The notes beneath the pieces are model-generated. The model was not told the DNA's origin and did not search any database. It saw only the letters and a program-made list of their open reading frames with translations. DNA of 29,359 nucleotides. Source: JBEKSX01 sp049516635 (GTDB lineage: Bacteria > Bacteroidota > Ignavibacteria > Tepidaquicellales > OLB5). Made by a program: the position numbers and the translations under genes. Location of the stretch: contig JBEKSX010000035.1 of assembly GCA_049516635.1 (NCBI GenBank), forward strand, positions 1 through 29,359, given 5' to 3'. This document shows, one piece after another, positions 7,596 through 14,914 of the stretch. Within the stretch, counting starts at the first letter, position 1; every line of letters begins with the position of its first letter.

Positions 7596-10500
7596 GTGAA
7601 GAAAATATTATTTCTCCTCCTGCTTGTTTGTTCGGGCAATATATTGATTGCGCAGTTTAAACAGGCAAAGGAACCTGTTCTGGATCACCCTCTTAATTCA
7701 CATCCTCAAAAGAAATTTGGAGGGTACTTATTTTCACCGTTTCCCGATACCCTTTACGTATATGCCATCATGGTTCAGTTTAAACAGCATGTTGACCCGA
7801 ATACCACGGGAGATGGTACATTCGATCTGTCTAATAATTATCCCGATTCAGTAGACGCTCCCCCTCATGACAGCACATATTTTCTTAATCATCTTGAATT
7901 TCTCAAGAACTATTATTATAAGGTTTCCAAGGGTAAGTTGATCATCAAGTACCGGCTGCTGGGTAATGTCAGGACTATGTCGAATAATATGGCTGCTTAT
8001 TCCCCTCTGCGTAATGAGAATTACCTTAAGCTTGGGAATTTATTTTATGAAGCATGGACTTCAGCGGACAGTGTTGTAGATTTTTCCGGTATCGACCCGG
8101 CAAAGTCGGCTTTTATTATTTTTCATGCCGGTGCCGGCAGGGATATCGATCTCGCGTCCCAGGGAATTTTTGAAGGAGCCCTCGATCTGCCTTCGATCTT
8201 TCTCAGCAATTCTACTCTAAAAAGCATTTACGGCGATACAACAAGAGGTTATTATACAAAAGAAGGGGTCATCATCCCCTCGTCATGCATTCTTCCTGAG
8301 CAGGAATACAGGGTCGTAAGCACTTCGTTCGGCTCTTTATATCTGGAACTGGGGCTTAACGGCATTACCGCTGCAAGCATAGGGAGTGACCTAGGTCTGC
8401 CGGACCTGTTCGATACGAGAACCGGCAATACCGCTATAGGCAGGTTTGGATTGATGGACGGACAGTCTATTTTCAGCTTTTCGGGAGTATTTCCTCCGGA
8501 GCCTTCTGCATGGGAAAAGCAATATCTTGGCTGGGTAAATCCCATTCCCGTCTATTCCGACGGTGTCTATACAACAAGATCAGCTTCGATTGATTATACC
8601 GGAAACAGTTCCGTGTATAAAGTATTTATATCGGCTAAGGAGTATTTTCTTGTTGAAAACCGAAACCGCGATGCAAAGAAGAACGGTCAGATGGTCTACT
8701 TTATCAATAACGGTGTCTTTGATTCGATAAAATTTACACAGGATCAGGACGGCTTCCAGAACGGGGATGTGTGGAAATTAAAAAAGAACATTACGGATGT
8801 GGATGAATATGACTGGAGCCTGCCAGGTCTTATTAATGATACTGCCGCTAACAGCGGAGGTATACTGATATGGCATATCGACGAGAATGTGATAGATGCA
8901 AATTTCGCATCCAATACCATTAATACGGATATCAATCACCGCGGAGTGGATGTAGAGGAAGCGAAAGGTTCACAGGATATAGGCGTTGTGATAAATACGC
9001 CGTTCGGGCAGTTCATCGGTGACGGAACCCCTTACGATTACTGGTTTAACGGCAACCATTACGTTCCTTCGAATATTTACAGGAATGAATTTACACCGAC
9101 CTCATTTCCGAACTCAAAAAGTTATTCGAATATTAATTCGCACGTATGTTTGAGCGCATTCAGTACAATCGATTCGTCTATGACTTTCAATTACCAGCAG
9201 TGCGGGAACATAAACAGCATTAATAAATATCCGCGGTTTATAGGCATAGATACAAACGGAAATGCACAGCCTGTTGGTATTGATTTCAACAACAACGGGT
9301 TCGACGAGGTGTTCGTTAATGTTAAAGACAGTCTGTATGGTTTCAGAGATAACGGAAATCCCATAAGGGTGGATATGGCTAACGGTTTTTTGGCTGACAG
9401 CGTATCATCGGTCGAGGTCGGTTTCCTGCCGTTTATCTCCAGTACCCCAAATCATATCATCACGGGAGTTTATCAGAATAAGTTCAATCTTATAACTTTC
9501 AATATTGATTCGTTAACCACAGCTCCAACTGTAATTCAGATCGCGGCTAATAATATTTTGACCGTTCCTGCACTCTATACGAACGTATTGGAACCCATAC
9601 AGACGATTTCATATTTATATTCTGGTACAGTGGATGGTAAAATAGCAAAACTTTCAACTGACTCGCTCCACATTACTTACGATTCGGTCTCGAACAAAAA
9701 AATCGTTGAGCTTGCCTTGAGCTACGGCAGAGCGTACGCTTTTTTAGATGATAATTACAAATATTTTGCACTCGGGAAGATGGGCAACCAGAGCAGCGGA
9801 GTTGATACTGTAATTATTACTAAAGATAATAATATTCTGCTGAACGGGAAGGTAATTCAGAACCATCTCGGGATAACACAGATAAACTCATCTCCCGTAT
9901 TAGCTGATATCAATAATGACGGTAGCCAGGAGATACTATTCACAGCTGATGATAGGGTTTTTGCTATTAACCGTGCAGGGGTTGTCATAGATAATTTCCC
10001 TTTCAGCATACTCGGCGTGAATAGCATCCAGAGCGGCTGTGCTGTAGCAGACCTGAATGGAGATGGCGTGTATGATGTTATCTTCGGGACGGGTGACGGC
10101 AGGGTATATGCTTACGGTGCTGACGGAAAAGTACTCGACGGTTTCCCGCTGCTCACGGGCAAAGTTATCAAATCTACACCCGCGATAATTAATGTAAATG
10201 GTAATTTCGGTATAGTGGTGTATTCAACTGACGGATATCTTTATGGTTGGAAGACCCCATGGATCTACAACGAATCGAAAATACTCTGGAGAAATTATCT
10301 TGGGGATAAGTATCACAAGAATTCCAATTATACAGTTTCTACGGTGTCTGTTACGGGACCCTGCCTGCCTTCAGATAAAGTTTATAACTGGCCTAACCCG
10401 GTTTATGGAAAGACCACCAATATACGTTATTTTCTTAATGTAACGGCAACAGGCGTAAAAGTCCGCATTATGGATCTCGCAGGAGAGCTTGTTACTACTC

Positions 10501-10646
10501 TCAACGGACCTGCAGTATCGGGAATCGATAACGAAGTTGTCTGGGATGTATCGAATGTCCAGAGCGGAATATACATCGGTGTTCTGGAGCTTCAGGGCAG
10601 CAGCTGTTCCGAGACTCCGTCCATCAAGATTGCAGTCGTAAAGTAA
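7596..10646 (+). CDS. Exported M6-metalloprotease-like protein with VCBS repeats and T9SS sorting domain
   Basis: A 1,016-residue exported protein starting at a GTG (KKILFLLLLVCSGNILIAQ signal). Residues ~50-320 resemble the M6 (immune inhibitor A-like) peptidase domain: a KNYYYKVSKGKL segment, LGLPDLFD at 266-273, IGRFGLMDGQ at 281-290 and AWEKQYLGW at 305-313. The HExxH zinc motif that should precede LGLPDL is replaced by A-S-I-G-S (260-264), so it is unlikely to be a zinc protease of the usual kind. Residues ~560-910 have FG-GAP/VCBS-type repeats (ADINNDGSQEILF, ADLNGDGVYDVIFG). The last ~90 residues (VYNWPNPVYGKTTNIRYFLN ... QSGIYIGVLEL) form a T9SS sorting domain. It follows porV by 31 bases and so is probably a cargo made together with the secretion machinery. 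A terminator follows at 10678. Confidence 0.8.
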   Translation: MKKILFLLLLVCSGNILIAQFKQAKEPVLDHPLNSHPQKKFGGYLFSPFPDTLYVYAIMVQFKQHVDPNTTGDGTFDLSNNYPDSVDAPPHDSTYFLNHLEFLKNYYYKVSKGKLIIKYRLLGNVRTMSNNMAAYSPLRNENYLKLGNLFYEAWTSADSVVDFSGIDPAKSAFIIFHAGAGRDIDLASQGIFEGALDLPSIFLSNSTLKSIYGDTTRGYYTKEGVIIPSSCILPEQEYRVVSTSFGSLYLELGLNGITAASIGSDLGLPDLFDTRTGNTAIGRFGLMDGQSIFSFSGVFPPEPSAWEKQYLGWVNPIPVYSDGVYTTRSASIDYTGNSSVYKVFISAKEYFLVENRNRDAKKNGQMVYFINNGVFDSIKFTQDQDGFQNGDVWKLKKNITDVDEYDWSLPGLINDTAANSGGILIWHIDENVIDANFASNTINTDINHRGVDVEEAKGSQDIGVVINTPFGQFIGDGTPYDYWFNGNHYVPSNIYRNEFTPTSFPNSKSYSNINSHVCLSAFSTIDSSMTFNYQQCGNINSINKYPRFIGIDTNGNAQPVGIDFNNNGFDEVFVNVKDSLYGFRDNGNPIRVDMANGFLADSVSSVEVGFLPFISSTPNHIITGVYQNKFNLITFNIDSLTTAPTVIQIAANNILTVPALYTNVLEPIQTISYLYSGTVDGKIAKLSTDSLHITYDSVSNKKIVELALSYGRAYAFLDDNYKYFALGKMGNQSSGVDTVIITKDNNILLNGKVIQNHLGITQINSSPVLADINNDGSQEILFTADDRVFAINRAGVVIDNFPFSILGVNSIQSGCAVADLNGDGVYDVIFGTGDGRVYAYGADGKVLDGFPLLTGKVIKSTPAIINVNGNFGIVVYSTDGYLYGWKTPWIYNESKILWRNYLGDKYHKNSNYTVSTVSVTGPCLPSDKVYNWPNPVYGKTTNIRYFLNVTATGVKVRIMDLAGELVTTLNGPAVSGIDNEVVWDVSNVQSGIYIGVLELQGSSCSETPSIKIAVVK

Positions 10647-10677
10647 CTTTTTACAGAAAGTTGGATTAATTATATTT

Positions 10678-10709
10678 GGTCTTCCTGAATTTTCAGGAAG
10701 ACCTTTTTC
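10678..10709 (+). terminator. Rho-independent terminator after the porU-porV-M6-like block
   Basis: Stem GGTCTTCCTGAA / TTCAGGAAGACC (12 bp) with a minimal TT loop, followed by TTTTTC, 32 bases after the stop codon of the M6-like gene. It is the clearest intrinsic terminator in the window. Confidence 0.85.
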
Positions 10710-10715
10710 TTTGTT

Positions 10716-10754
10716 ATTCCTGCCCAGCATAGCTGGGTAAACTCCAGCGGGAAT
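10716..10754. repeat. REP-like palindrome
   Basis: Outer arms ATTCCTGC (10716-10723) and GCGGGAAT (10747-10754) pair over 8 bp with one G-T, enclosing a second hairpin CCCAGC-ATA-GCTGGG. The motif resembles the dispersed ATTCC(T/C)GC...GC(A/G)GGAAT palindromes found in many bacterial intergenic regions. Only one copy is visible here. Confidence 0.5.
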
Positions 10755-10843
10755 CCAGTTAAAAATTAGACTTAATTTCTATTATTGATGTCGAAACAGG
10801 ATAATGATAGACAAAAGCTTACTTTCTTCGGTATTGTATTAAG

Positions 10844-11941
10844 ATGCAGCTTATAATTTTCATAATATCTGTTTTATATTTTCTTGAGCTTGCTGTGTTC
10901 TTTATGGGCATGGTCAGGAATATGAAACGCGGAAGCGTCATACACGATAACCTGCCGTTAGTCAGTGTCATAGTTTCAGCAAAAAACGAAGAAGCAGTCA
11001 TTGCAAGGTGTATGGAATCTCTCGTAAAATTGGATTATCCTGAAGATAAGCTGGAAATCCTGATGGTCAATGACGGTTCGGTTGATAGAACGAAGGATAT
11101 TATTCTGGGATATTGCGAAAAATATCCCGCGCTAAAATATCTGGAAACGGATACCTCACCTTCAACCCTCCGCGGAAAAGCCAGAGCCCTGGCACAGGCA
11201 ATAAAAAGTGCTAAGGGAGAATTTATCTTTACTACCGATGCGGATTGCGTAGTAAAACCATCATGGGTAAAGGAAATGCTCGGATATTATGATGAGCGGA
11301 CGGGAGTTGTCAGCAGCTATTCTATTATCAAGCCGAAAAACGTTAACTGGGCGGTTCAATCCCTTGATTGGATGTACCTGCTCGGCATTGCCTGTGGTTC
11401 GGACGGAATTAATGATCCGCTAAGCTGTGTAGGAAATAACATGTCATACAGAAAAAAAGCTTATGAAGAGATCGGAGGGTACGAGAAAGTAAAATATTCC
11501 GTTACGGAAGATTTTATGCTTCTGAAAACGATACGAACCAAAACGAAATGGAAAACGAAATTTGCTCTCAACAGTGATACGGTAAATTATACACTGCCGT
11601 GCACAAGTTTTATGGAAATATACCGGCAGAAGAAAAGATGGGGCAAAGGCGGACTGAACATAGTCTTTCTCGGATTTCTGGTTGGGTTGTTCGGATGGAG
11701 CATCAGTATAGCGCTTCTATCTGGATGGCTGTTTGTACCGGCTTGTATATATATAGCTTTACTGGTGTTCAAGTTCCTTATTGATCTGCTATTTATTCTT
11801 CCTGCAATCATCAAATTCCGCGAATACAGAGCCATTCTTTATCTTCCTTTGTTTGAAATATATTTTTCAATTTATGCCGTTGCGCTCCCTTTCATCCTGC
11901 TATTTGACAGAGACGTAATCTGGAAAGAGCAAAAAGTGTAA
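10844..11941 (+). CDS. Membrane glycosyltransferase, family 2
   Basis: A 365-residue inner-membrane GT2. There is one N-terminal membrane segment (LIIFIISVLYFLELAVFFMG), then a GT-A domain: VSVIVSAKNEEAVIARCMES, VNDGSVDRT, the metal-binding DAD in FTTDADCVV, the acceptor-site VTEDF, and a QKKRW motif of the QxxRW type shared by processive or membrane-anchored GT2 enzymes. Three to four hydrophobic segments follow from about residue 278 to 358. This layout fits enzymes that build surface polysaccharides or glycolipids; the substrate cannot be read from the sequence. There is no obvious Shine-Dalgarno before the ATG. A TTGATG-17-TAGACA sequence about 50 bases upstream is a weak promoter candidate. 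It is flanked by a terminator before and a palindrome-rich gap after, so it is probably transcribed alone. Confidence 0.85.
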   Translation: MQLIIFIISVLYFLELAVFFMGMVRNMKRGSVIHDNLPLVSVIVSAKNEEAVIARCMESLVKLDYPEDKLEILMVNDGSVDRTKDIILGYCEKYPALKYLETDTSPSTLRGKARALAQAIKSAKGEFIFTTDADCVVKPSWVKEMLGYYDERTGVVSSYSIIKPKNVNWAVQSLDWMYLLGIACGSDGINDPLSCVGNNMSYRKKAYEEIGGYEKVKYSVTEDFMLLKTIRTKTKWKTKFALNSDTVNYTLPCTSFMEIYRQKKRWGKGGLNIVFLGFLVGLFGWSISIALLSGWLFVPACIYIALLVFKFLIDLLFILPAIIKFREYRAILYLPLFEIYFSIYAVALPFILLFDRDVIWKEQKV

Positions 11942-12067
11942 GAAAATAATACTATCATGTTAACTCGCATATACTCTTATCTTAATCTGGATTTCTTGCA
12001 ATCTACATTTTTAAAGTAGATAATAATAAATCTTAATTATTTTAATTTATTTCCAGCCTTAGTCTAA

Positions 12068-12114
12068 AACCCCCCTTAATCCCCCCTTTGATTAAAGGGG
12101 GGATTAAGGGGGTT
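12068..12114. repeat. Long C/G-rich palindrome (CCCCCTTAATCCCCCC type)
   Basis: Two arms of about 21 bases, AACCCCC(C)TTAATCCCCCC-TTT and its complement, surround a 4-base loop (GATT). The arms match except for one extra C on the left. There is no T tract, so it is not a standard terminator. It resembles the dispersed palindromic repeats of FCB genomes and shares its C5-6/G5-6 style with a palindrome inside the downstream coding sequence (13871-13899). Confidence 0.75.
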
Positions 12115-12234
12115 AGAAGCAAAAATTTATGCTAAATATGTTATAGATTATAAATTTTTATTATTAAAAAGTATAAAGAAGATTTTTCGTACGTATTAAT
12201 TTGGCCAGAAGTGCGGATTGACCTGCCCGCAGTA

Positions 12235-12264
12235 TTGATTTGCTCTTGCTTTATTAAATATATT
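12235..12264 (+). promoter_or_regulatory. Predicted promoter (TTGATT-18-TATATT)
   Basis: TTGATT at 12235-12240, an 18-nt spacer, TATATT at 12259-12264. It is correctly oriented for the SBBP protein gene and would give a leader of about 100 nt. Confidence 0.5.
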
Positions 12265-12346
12265 TAATTAAAATTATGTCGCATTGGGGATAATATTCTT
12301 CTGATTCAATACCCTCAAAATACATAGTATTTCTGAATTTAATTCA

Positions 12347-12366
12347 CCTTTCGGGGGAAAGGAGAA
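12347..12366 (+). promoter_or_regulatory. Ribosome binding site partly enclosed in a hairpin
   Basis: CCTTTC-GGGG-GAAAGG forms a 6-bp stem (12347-12362) whose 3' arm overlaps the purine-rich Shine-Dalgarno AAAGGAGAAGGAA before the ATG at 12371. The stem could limit ribosome access; this is inferred from sequence alone. Confidence 0.4.
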
Positions 12367-12370
12367 GGAA

Positions 12371-14083
12371 ATGAAAGCTAAAGCAACACCTCACAACAAT
12401 GGACTCATCATTATCCAGAAAACAATAAATAAGTTAATTTTCTTATTTCTGTTTATCGCACTTCTTACTGCAACCTTTTATTCACAGGTACAGGAGGAGT
12501 GGGTTCAAAGATATAACGGACCGGGAGATTCCGATGATGTAGCAACTGCCATTGCTGTTGATGCTTCAGGAAATGTATATGTAACAGGAGAGAGTCGGGG
12601 AACCGGAATAATTTATGACTATGCAACGATAAAATACAATACAAATGGAGTACAACAGTGGGTTCAAAGATATCACGGGCCGGGAATATATAATGATGAA
12701 GCTAGTTCCGTTGCAGTTGACGGTTCAGGAAATGTGTTTGTAACAGGAGGAAGTTATGGAAGCGGAACAGGATATGACTATGCAACGATAAAATACAACG
12801 CAAATGGAATCCAGCAGTGGGTTCAAAGATATAACGGACCGGGAGATAGCACTGACAATGCAACTTCCATCTATGTTGATAATTCAGGAAATGTATATGT
12901 AACTGGAATTAGTATTGGAAGCGGAACGGGTTGGGGCTATGACTATGCAACGATAAAATATAATGCAATCGGGGTACAACAGTGGGTTCAGCGATATAAC
13001 GGACCGGGAAATGGTAATGATCAGGCATATTCCATTGCAGTTGATGGTTCAGGAAATGTGTATGTAACGGGATCTAGTATTGGAAATGGAACAATTGAAG
13101 ACTATACAACTATTAAATACAATGCTATTGGAGCACAGCAGTGGATTCAAAGATATAACGGTCTTGGTAATGGCGTTGATGTAGCATATTCACTTGCAGT
13201 TGATGGTTCAGGAAATGTGTATGTAACAGGAAAAAGTGATGGAGGGGGATTAGAAACTGATTATGCAACAATAAAATACAATACTAATGGAGTTCAGCAG
13301 TGGGTTAAACTATATAATGGGCCTGGAAATAGTCTTAACCAGGCATCTTCCATAGCTGTTGACGTCTCCGGAAATGTATATGTAACAGGTGGGAGTTGGG
13401 GGAATGGAAATGATGACTATGCAACTATAAAATATGACTCAAATGGAATCCAGCAGTGGGTACAAAGATATAACGGACCGGGAAATGGTTCAGATATAGC
13501 ATATTCTCTTGCAGTTGATGGTTCAGGAAATGTGTATGTAACAGGATTAAGTCGTGGAAGTGGAACGGGTGTCGACTATGCAACTATAAAATATGGCTCA
13601 AATGGAGTCCAGCAGTGGGTTCAAAGATATAATGGACCGAGAAATGATTGGGATGCAGCATATGCCCTTGCAATTGACATTTTGGGAAATGTATATGTAA
13701 CGGGAGGTAGTTGGGGGAGTGGAACATATATTGATTATGCAACAATAAAATATTCACAGAATATAGGAATTAAGCGAATCTCTTCTGAAGTTCCCGATAG
13801 GTATGCTTTATATCAAAATTATCCAAACCCCTTCAATCCTTCAACAAAAATTAAGTTTGACATTCCTGATTTCCCCCTTATGAAGGGGGCCAGGGGGATG
13901 AGTGTCAGATTAACCATCTTCGACCTCCTCGGCCGTGAAATAGCTACCCTCGTCAACGAACAACTAAAACCCGGAAGCTATGAAGTTGAATGGGATGGCT
14001 CGAATTACCCCAGCGGTGTGTATTTTTATAAATTGATTACCGGCGAGTTTACGAAGACAATGAAGATGGTGCTGATAAAATAA
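12371..14083 (+). CDS. SBBP-repeat beta-propeller protein with T9SS sorting domain
   Basis: A 570-residue exported protein. The signal region is INKLIFLFLFIALLTATFYSQ, after a longer than usual hydrophilic lead; the ATG is supported by AAAGGAGAAGGAA. Residues ~43-470 are eight near-identical repeats of 52-55 residues, each with WVQRYNGPG, then VDGSGNVYVTG and DYATIKYN, the SBBP (PF06739) pattern expected to form a beta-propeller. The tail is a classical sorting domain: YQNYPNPFNPSTKIKFDIP ... VRLTIFDLLGREIATLVNEQ ... YPSGVYFYKL. Between KFDIP and VRLTIF there are about 12 extra residues (DFPLMKGARGMS, ~500-511) encoded by a C/G-rich palindrome. It is probably a cell-surface protein secreted by the T9SS. 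Function beyond that is unknown; the repeats suggest adhesion or scaffolding. Confidence 0.85.
   Translation: MKAKATPHNNGLIIIQKTINKLIFLFLFIALLTATFYSQVQEEWVQRYNGPGDSDDVATAIAVDASGNVYVTGESRGTGIIYDYATIKYNTNGVQQWVQRYHGPGIYNDEASSVAVDGSGNVFVTGGSYGSGTGYDYATIKYNANGIQQWVQRYNGPGDSTDNATSIYVDNSGNVYVTGISIGSGTGWGYDYATIKYNAIGVQQWVQRYNGPGNGNDQAYSIAVDGSGNVYVTGSSIGNGTIEDYTTIKYNAIGAQQWIQRYNGLGNGVDVAYSLAVDGSGNVYVTGKSDGGGLETDYATIKYNTNGVQQWVKLYNGPGNSLNQASSIAVDVSGNVYVTGGSWGNGNDDYATIKYDSNGIQQWVQRYNGPGNGSDIAYSLAVDGSGNVYVTGLSRGSGTGVDYATIKYGSNGVQQWVQRYNGPRNDWDAAYALAIDILGNVYVTGGSWGSGTYIDYATIKYSQNIGIKRISSEVPDRYALYQNYPNPFNPSTKIKFDIPDFPLMKGARGMSVRLTIFDLLGREIATLVNEQLKPGSYEVEWDGSNYPSGVYFYKLITGEFTKTMKMVLIK
12500..13760 (+). 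repeat. Eight tandem in-frame repeats of ~155-165 bp
   Basis: The SBBP units are very similar at the DNA level: stretches such as GTTGATGGTTCAGGAAATGT recur with few changes, each followed by GTATGTAACAGG-like sequence. Such identity favours copy-number change by recombination or slippage, and can also cause assembly errors. Confidence 0.8.
13868..13903 (+). repeat. Palindromic element in frame inside the sorting domain
   Basis: The sequence TTCCCCCTTATGAAGGGGGC, continuing CAGGGGGAT, contains the hairpin CCCCCTT-ATG-AAGGGGG (13873-13889) plus a third G5 tract (13893-13897). It encodes about 12 residues that interrupt the conserved spacing between KFDIP and VRLTIFDLLGRE. The same style of palindrome is found in the nearby noncoding gaps. 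Confidence 0.65.
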
Positions 14084-14114
14084 ATCCCCTCATCTGTCCC
14101 CAGGACTCCTTCGG

Positions 14115-14214
14115 TGAACCACAGACCTGCCCTGCTGCAGGCAGATTTAAAGGATTAGAATGATTACCCGGATCAATCAGTGTAATCTTTTAAATCATAT
14201 TAATCTGTGGTTCA
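14115..14214. repeat. MITE-like 100-bp element with 11-bp terminal inverted repeats
   Basis: TGAACCACAGA (14115-14125) and TCTGTGGTTCA (14204-14214) are perfect inverted repeats. Between them lies a CTGCC...GGCAG hairpin and AT-rich sequence. There is no open frame. The GAACCACAGA...TCTGTGGTTC ends resemble a dispersed repeat that I believe is common in genomes of this lineage, which should be checked by search. Confidence 0.65.
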
Positions 14215-14257
14215 GATAATTAGAGTAAAAATTCCCGCCGTATAATACTGATTCTAA

Positions 14258-14417
14258 AGCTCCGTAGGAGCGGAATATCTATAGTTATTCTTACAATTTA
14301 TTCTTTAGCTCCATAGGAGCGAAATAATTAAGAATTAATGATATGATTATTTAACCCCTACGGGGCTTATGATACAAATTTTATTCTTGACTATAGACAT
14401 TCCGCTCCTATGGAGCT
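14258..14417. repeat. Nested palindromic repeat (AGCTCC-TAGGAGC family)
   Basis: The outer arms at 14258-14285 and 14390-14417 are 28 nt each, inverted, and match at 26 positions. The inner arms at 14307-14329 and 14345-14367 match at about 17 of 23. Every arm starts with the same short palindrome (AGCTCCGTAGGAGC, AGCTCCATAGGAGC, or the variant CCCCTACGGGG). The layout A-B-B'-A' suggests a mobile, non-autonomous REP/MITE-type element. Confidence 0.7.
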
Positions 14418-14497
14418 GAATTTAACTTCTAAATCCATTTCATTGAAACATTCCTGTTATCTGTCCCTGATTATCACAGTTAGTATTAATTTTTGCC

Positions 14498-14526
14498 TTG
14501 ATTTTTGCAGATTATTGTAGTATATT
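14498..14526 (+). promoter_or_regulatory. Orphan predicted promoter (TTGATT-17-TATATT)
   Basis: TTGATT at 14498-14503, a 17-nt spacer, TATATT at 14521-14526, followed by TG. It matches the window's promoter pattern but has no gene downstream on its strand, only the hairpin cluster at 14545-14675. Confidence 0.45.
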
Positions 14527-14544
14527 TGTAAATTATAGTTTATA

Positions 14545-14675
14545 GACCACCCCGCCCCCGATAAATCGGGGTCACCCCTCCTTGCTAAGGAGGGGACGCA
14601 TAAGTTCTTTGTAATTATCCATCTCCCCCTTGCCAAGGGGGAAGTACCCCGACGCTAAGTCGGGGGGTAGGGGTC
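14545..14675. repeat. Cluster of four mirrored hairpins
   Basis: The hairpins are CCCCGAT-AA-ATCGGGG (14556-14571), CCCCTCCTT-GCT-AAGGAGGGG (14575-14595), TCCCCCTT-GCC-AAGGGGGA (14624-14642) and CCCCGAC-GCTAA-GTCGGGG (14647-14665). The order is mirrored (CCCCGA, C-rich, C-rich, CCCCGA) and the outer ends GACC / GGTC are also inverted, so the whole block is one large imperfect inverted repeat of about 130 bp. Confidence 0.7.
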
Positions 14676-14744
14676 TGAAAGCATTACTAAGTAGTCATTA
14701 CTTGTTTTCTAAAAAATGGCGATTCCTGAAGATTTTATTACTTA

Positions 14745-14827
14745 CCATTACTTAAGTAATGGGGGGTGTACCCCCTGTACGAAAATGCCGTTTCAATGAT
14801 ATTTTCTTACAAAATTGTAAAGAAAAT
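14745..14827. repeat. Further palindromes near the end of the - strand operon
   Basis: CCATTACTTAAGTAATGG (14745-14762) is a perfect 18-base palindrome, followed by GGGGG-TGTA-CCCCC (14762-14775). An AT-rich hairpin ATTTTCTTACAA...TTGTAAAGAAAAT spans 14801-14827. One of them could end the DUF1232 transcript, about 90 bases past its stop, but none has a clear T tract. Confidence 0.45.
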
Positions 14828-14914
14828 TCTTTAAGTAATGAAATCTTGCGATTTTAAATAAATCCTGTTTGTGAAGTAGTGTCTGAAGTGGTGATTTATA
14901 GTTTAAATCAGTTC

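Larger units (their letters stand above)
11942..12370. other. Gene-free gap of 429 bases
   Basis: No coding sequence is supported here. The gap contains a 47-base perfect-type hairpin at 12068-12114, a promoter at 12235-12264 and a hairpin beside the ribosome binding site at 12347-12362. The remainder is AT-rich without visible structure. Confidence 0.7.
14084..14914. other. Repeat-rich gene-free gap of 831 bases
   Basis: This gap lies between the convergent SBBP and DUF1232 genes. It holds a 100-bp element with 11-bp terminal inverted repeats, a nested set of four AGCTCC(N)TAGGAGC palindromes, an orphan promoter, four mirrored hairpins and an AT-rich hairpin. The only open frames are antisense or lack protein-like composition. 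No RNA gene is recognised. Confidence 0.7.

Noticed and set aside
12068..12114. The long palindrome as an intrinsic terminator for the glycosyltransferase 2 gene
   Set aside because: No T tract follows on either strand and it is over 120 bases past the stop; it fits a dispersed repeat better, although it could still hinder transcription.
12500..13760. CRISPR-like regular repeats
   Set aside because: The period is ~155-165 bp, the units are in frame and encode SBBP repeats, and there are no short repeats with unique spacers.
14084..14914. A tRNA or known small RNA in the hairpin-rich gap
   Set aside because: No cloverleaf with T-loop (TTCGANNC) and anticodon geometry was found; the hairpins are symmetric repeats.
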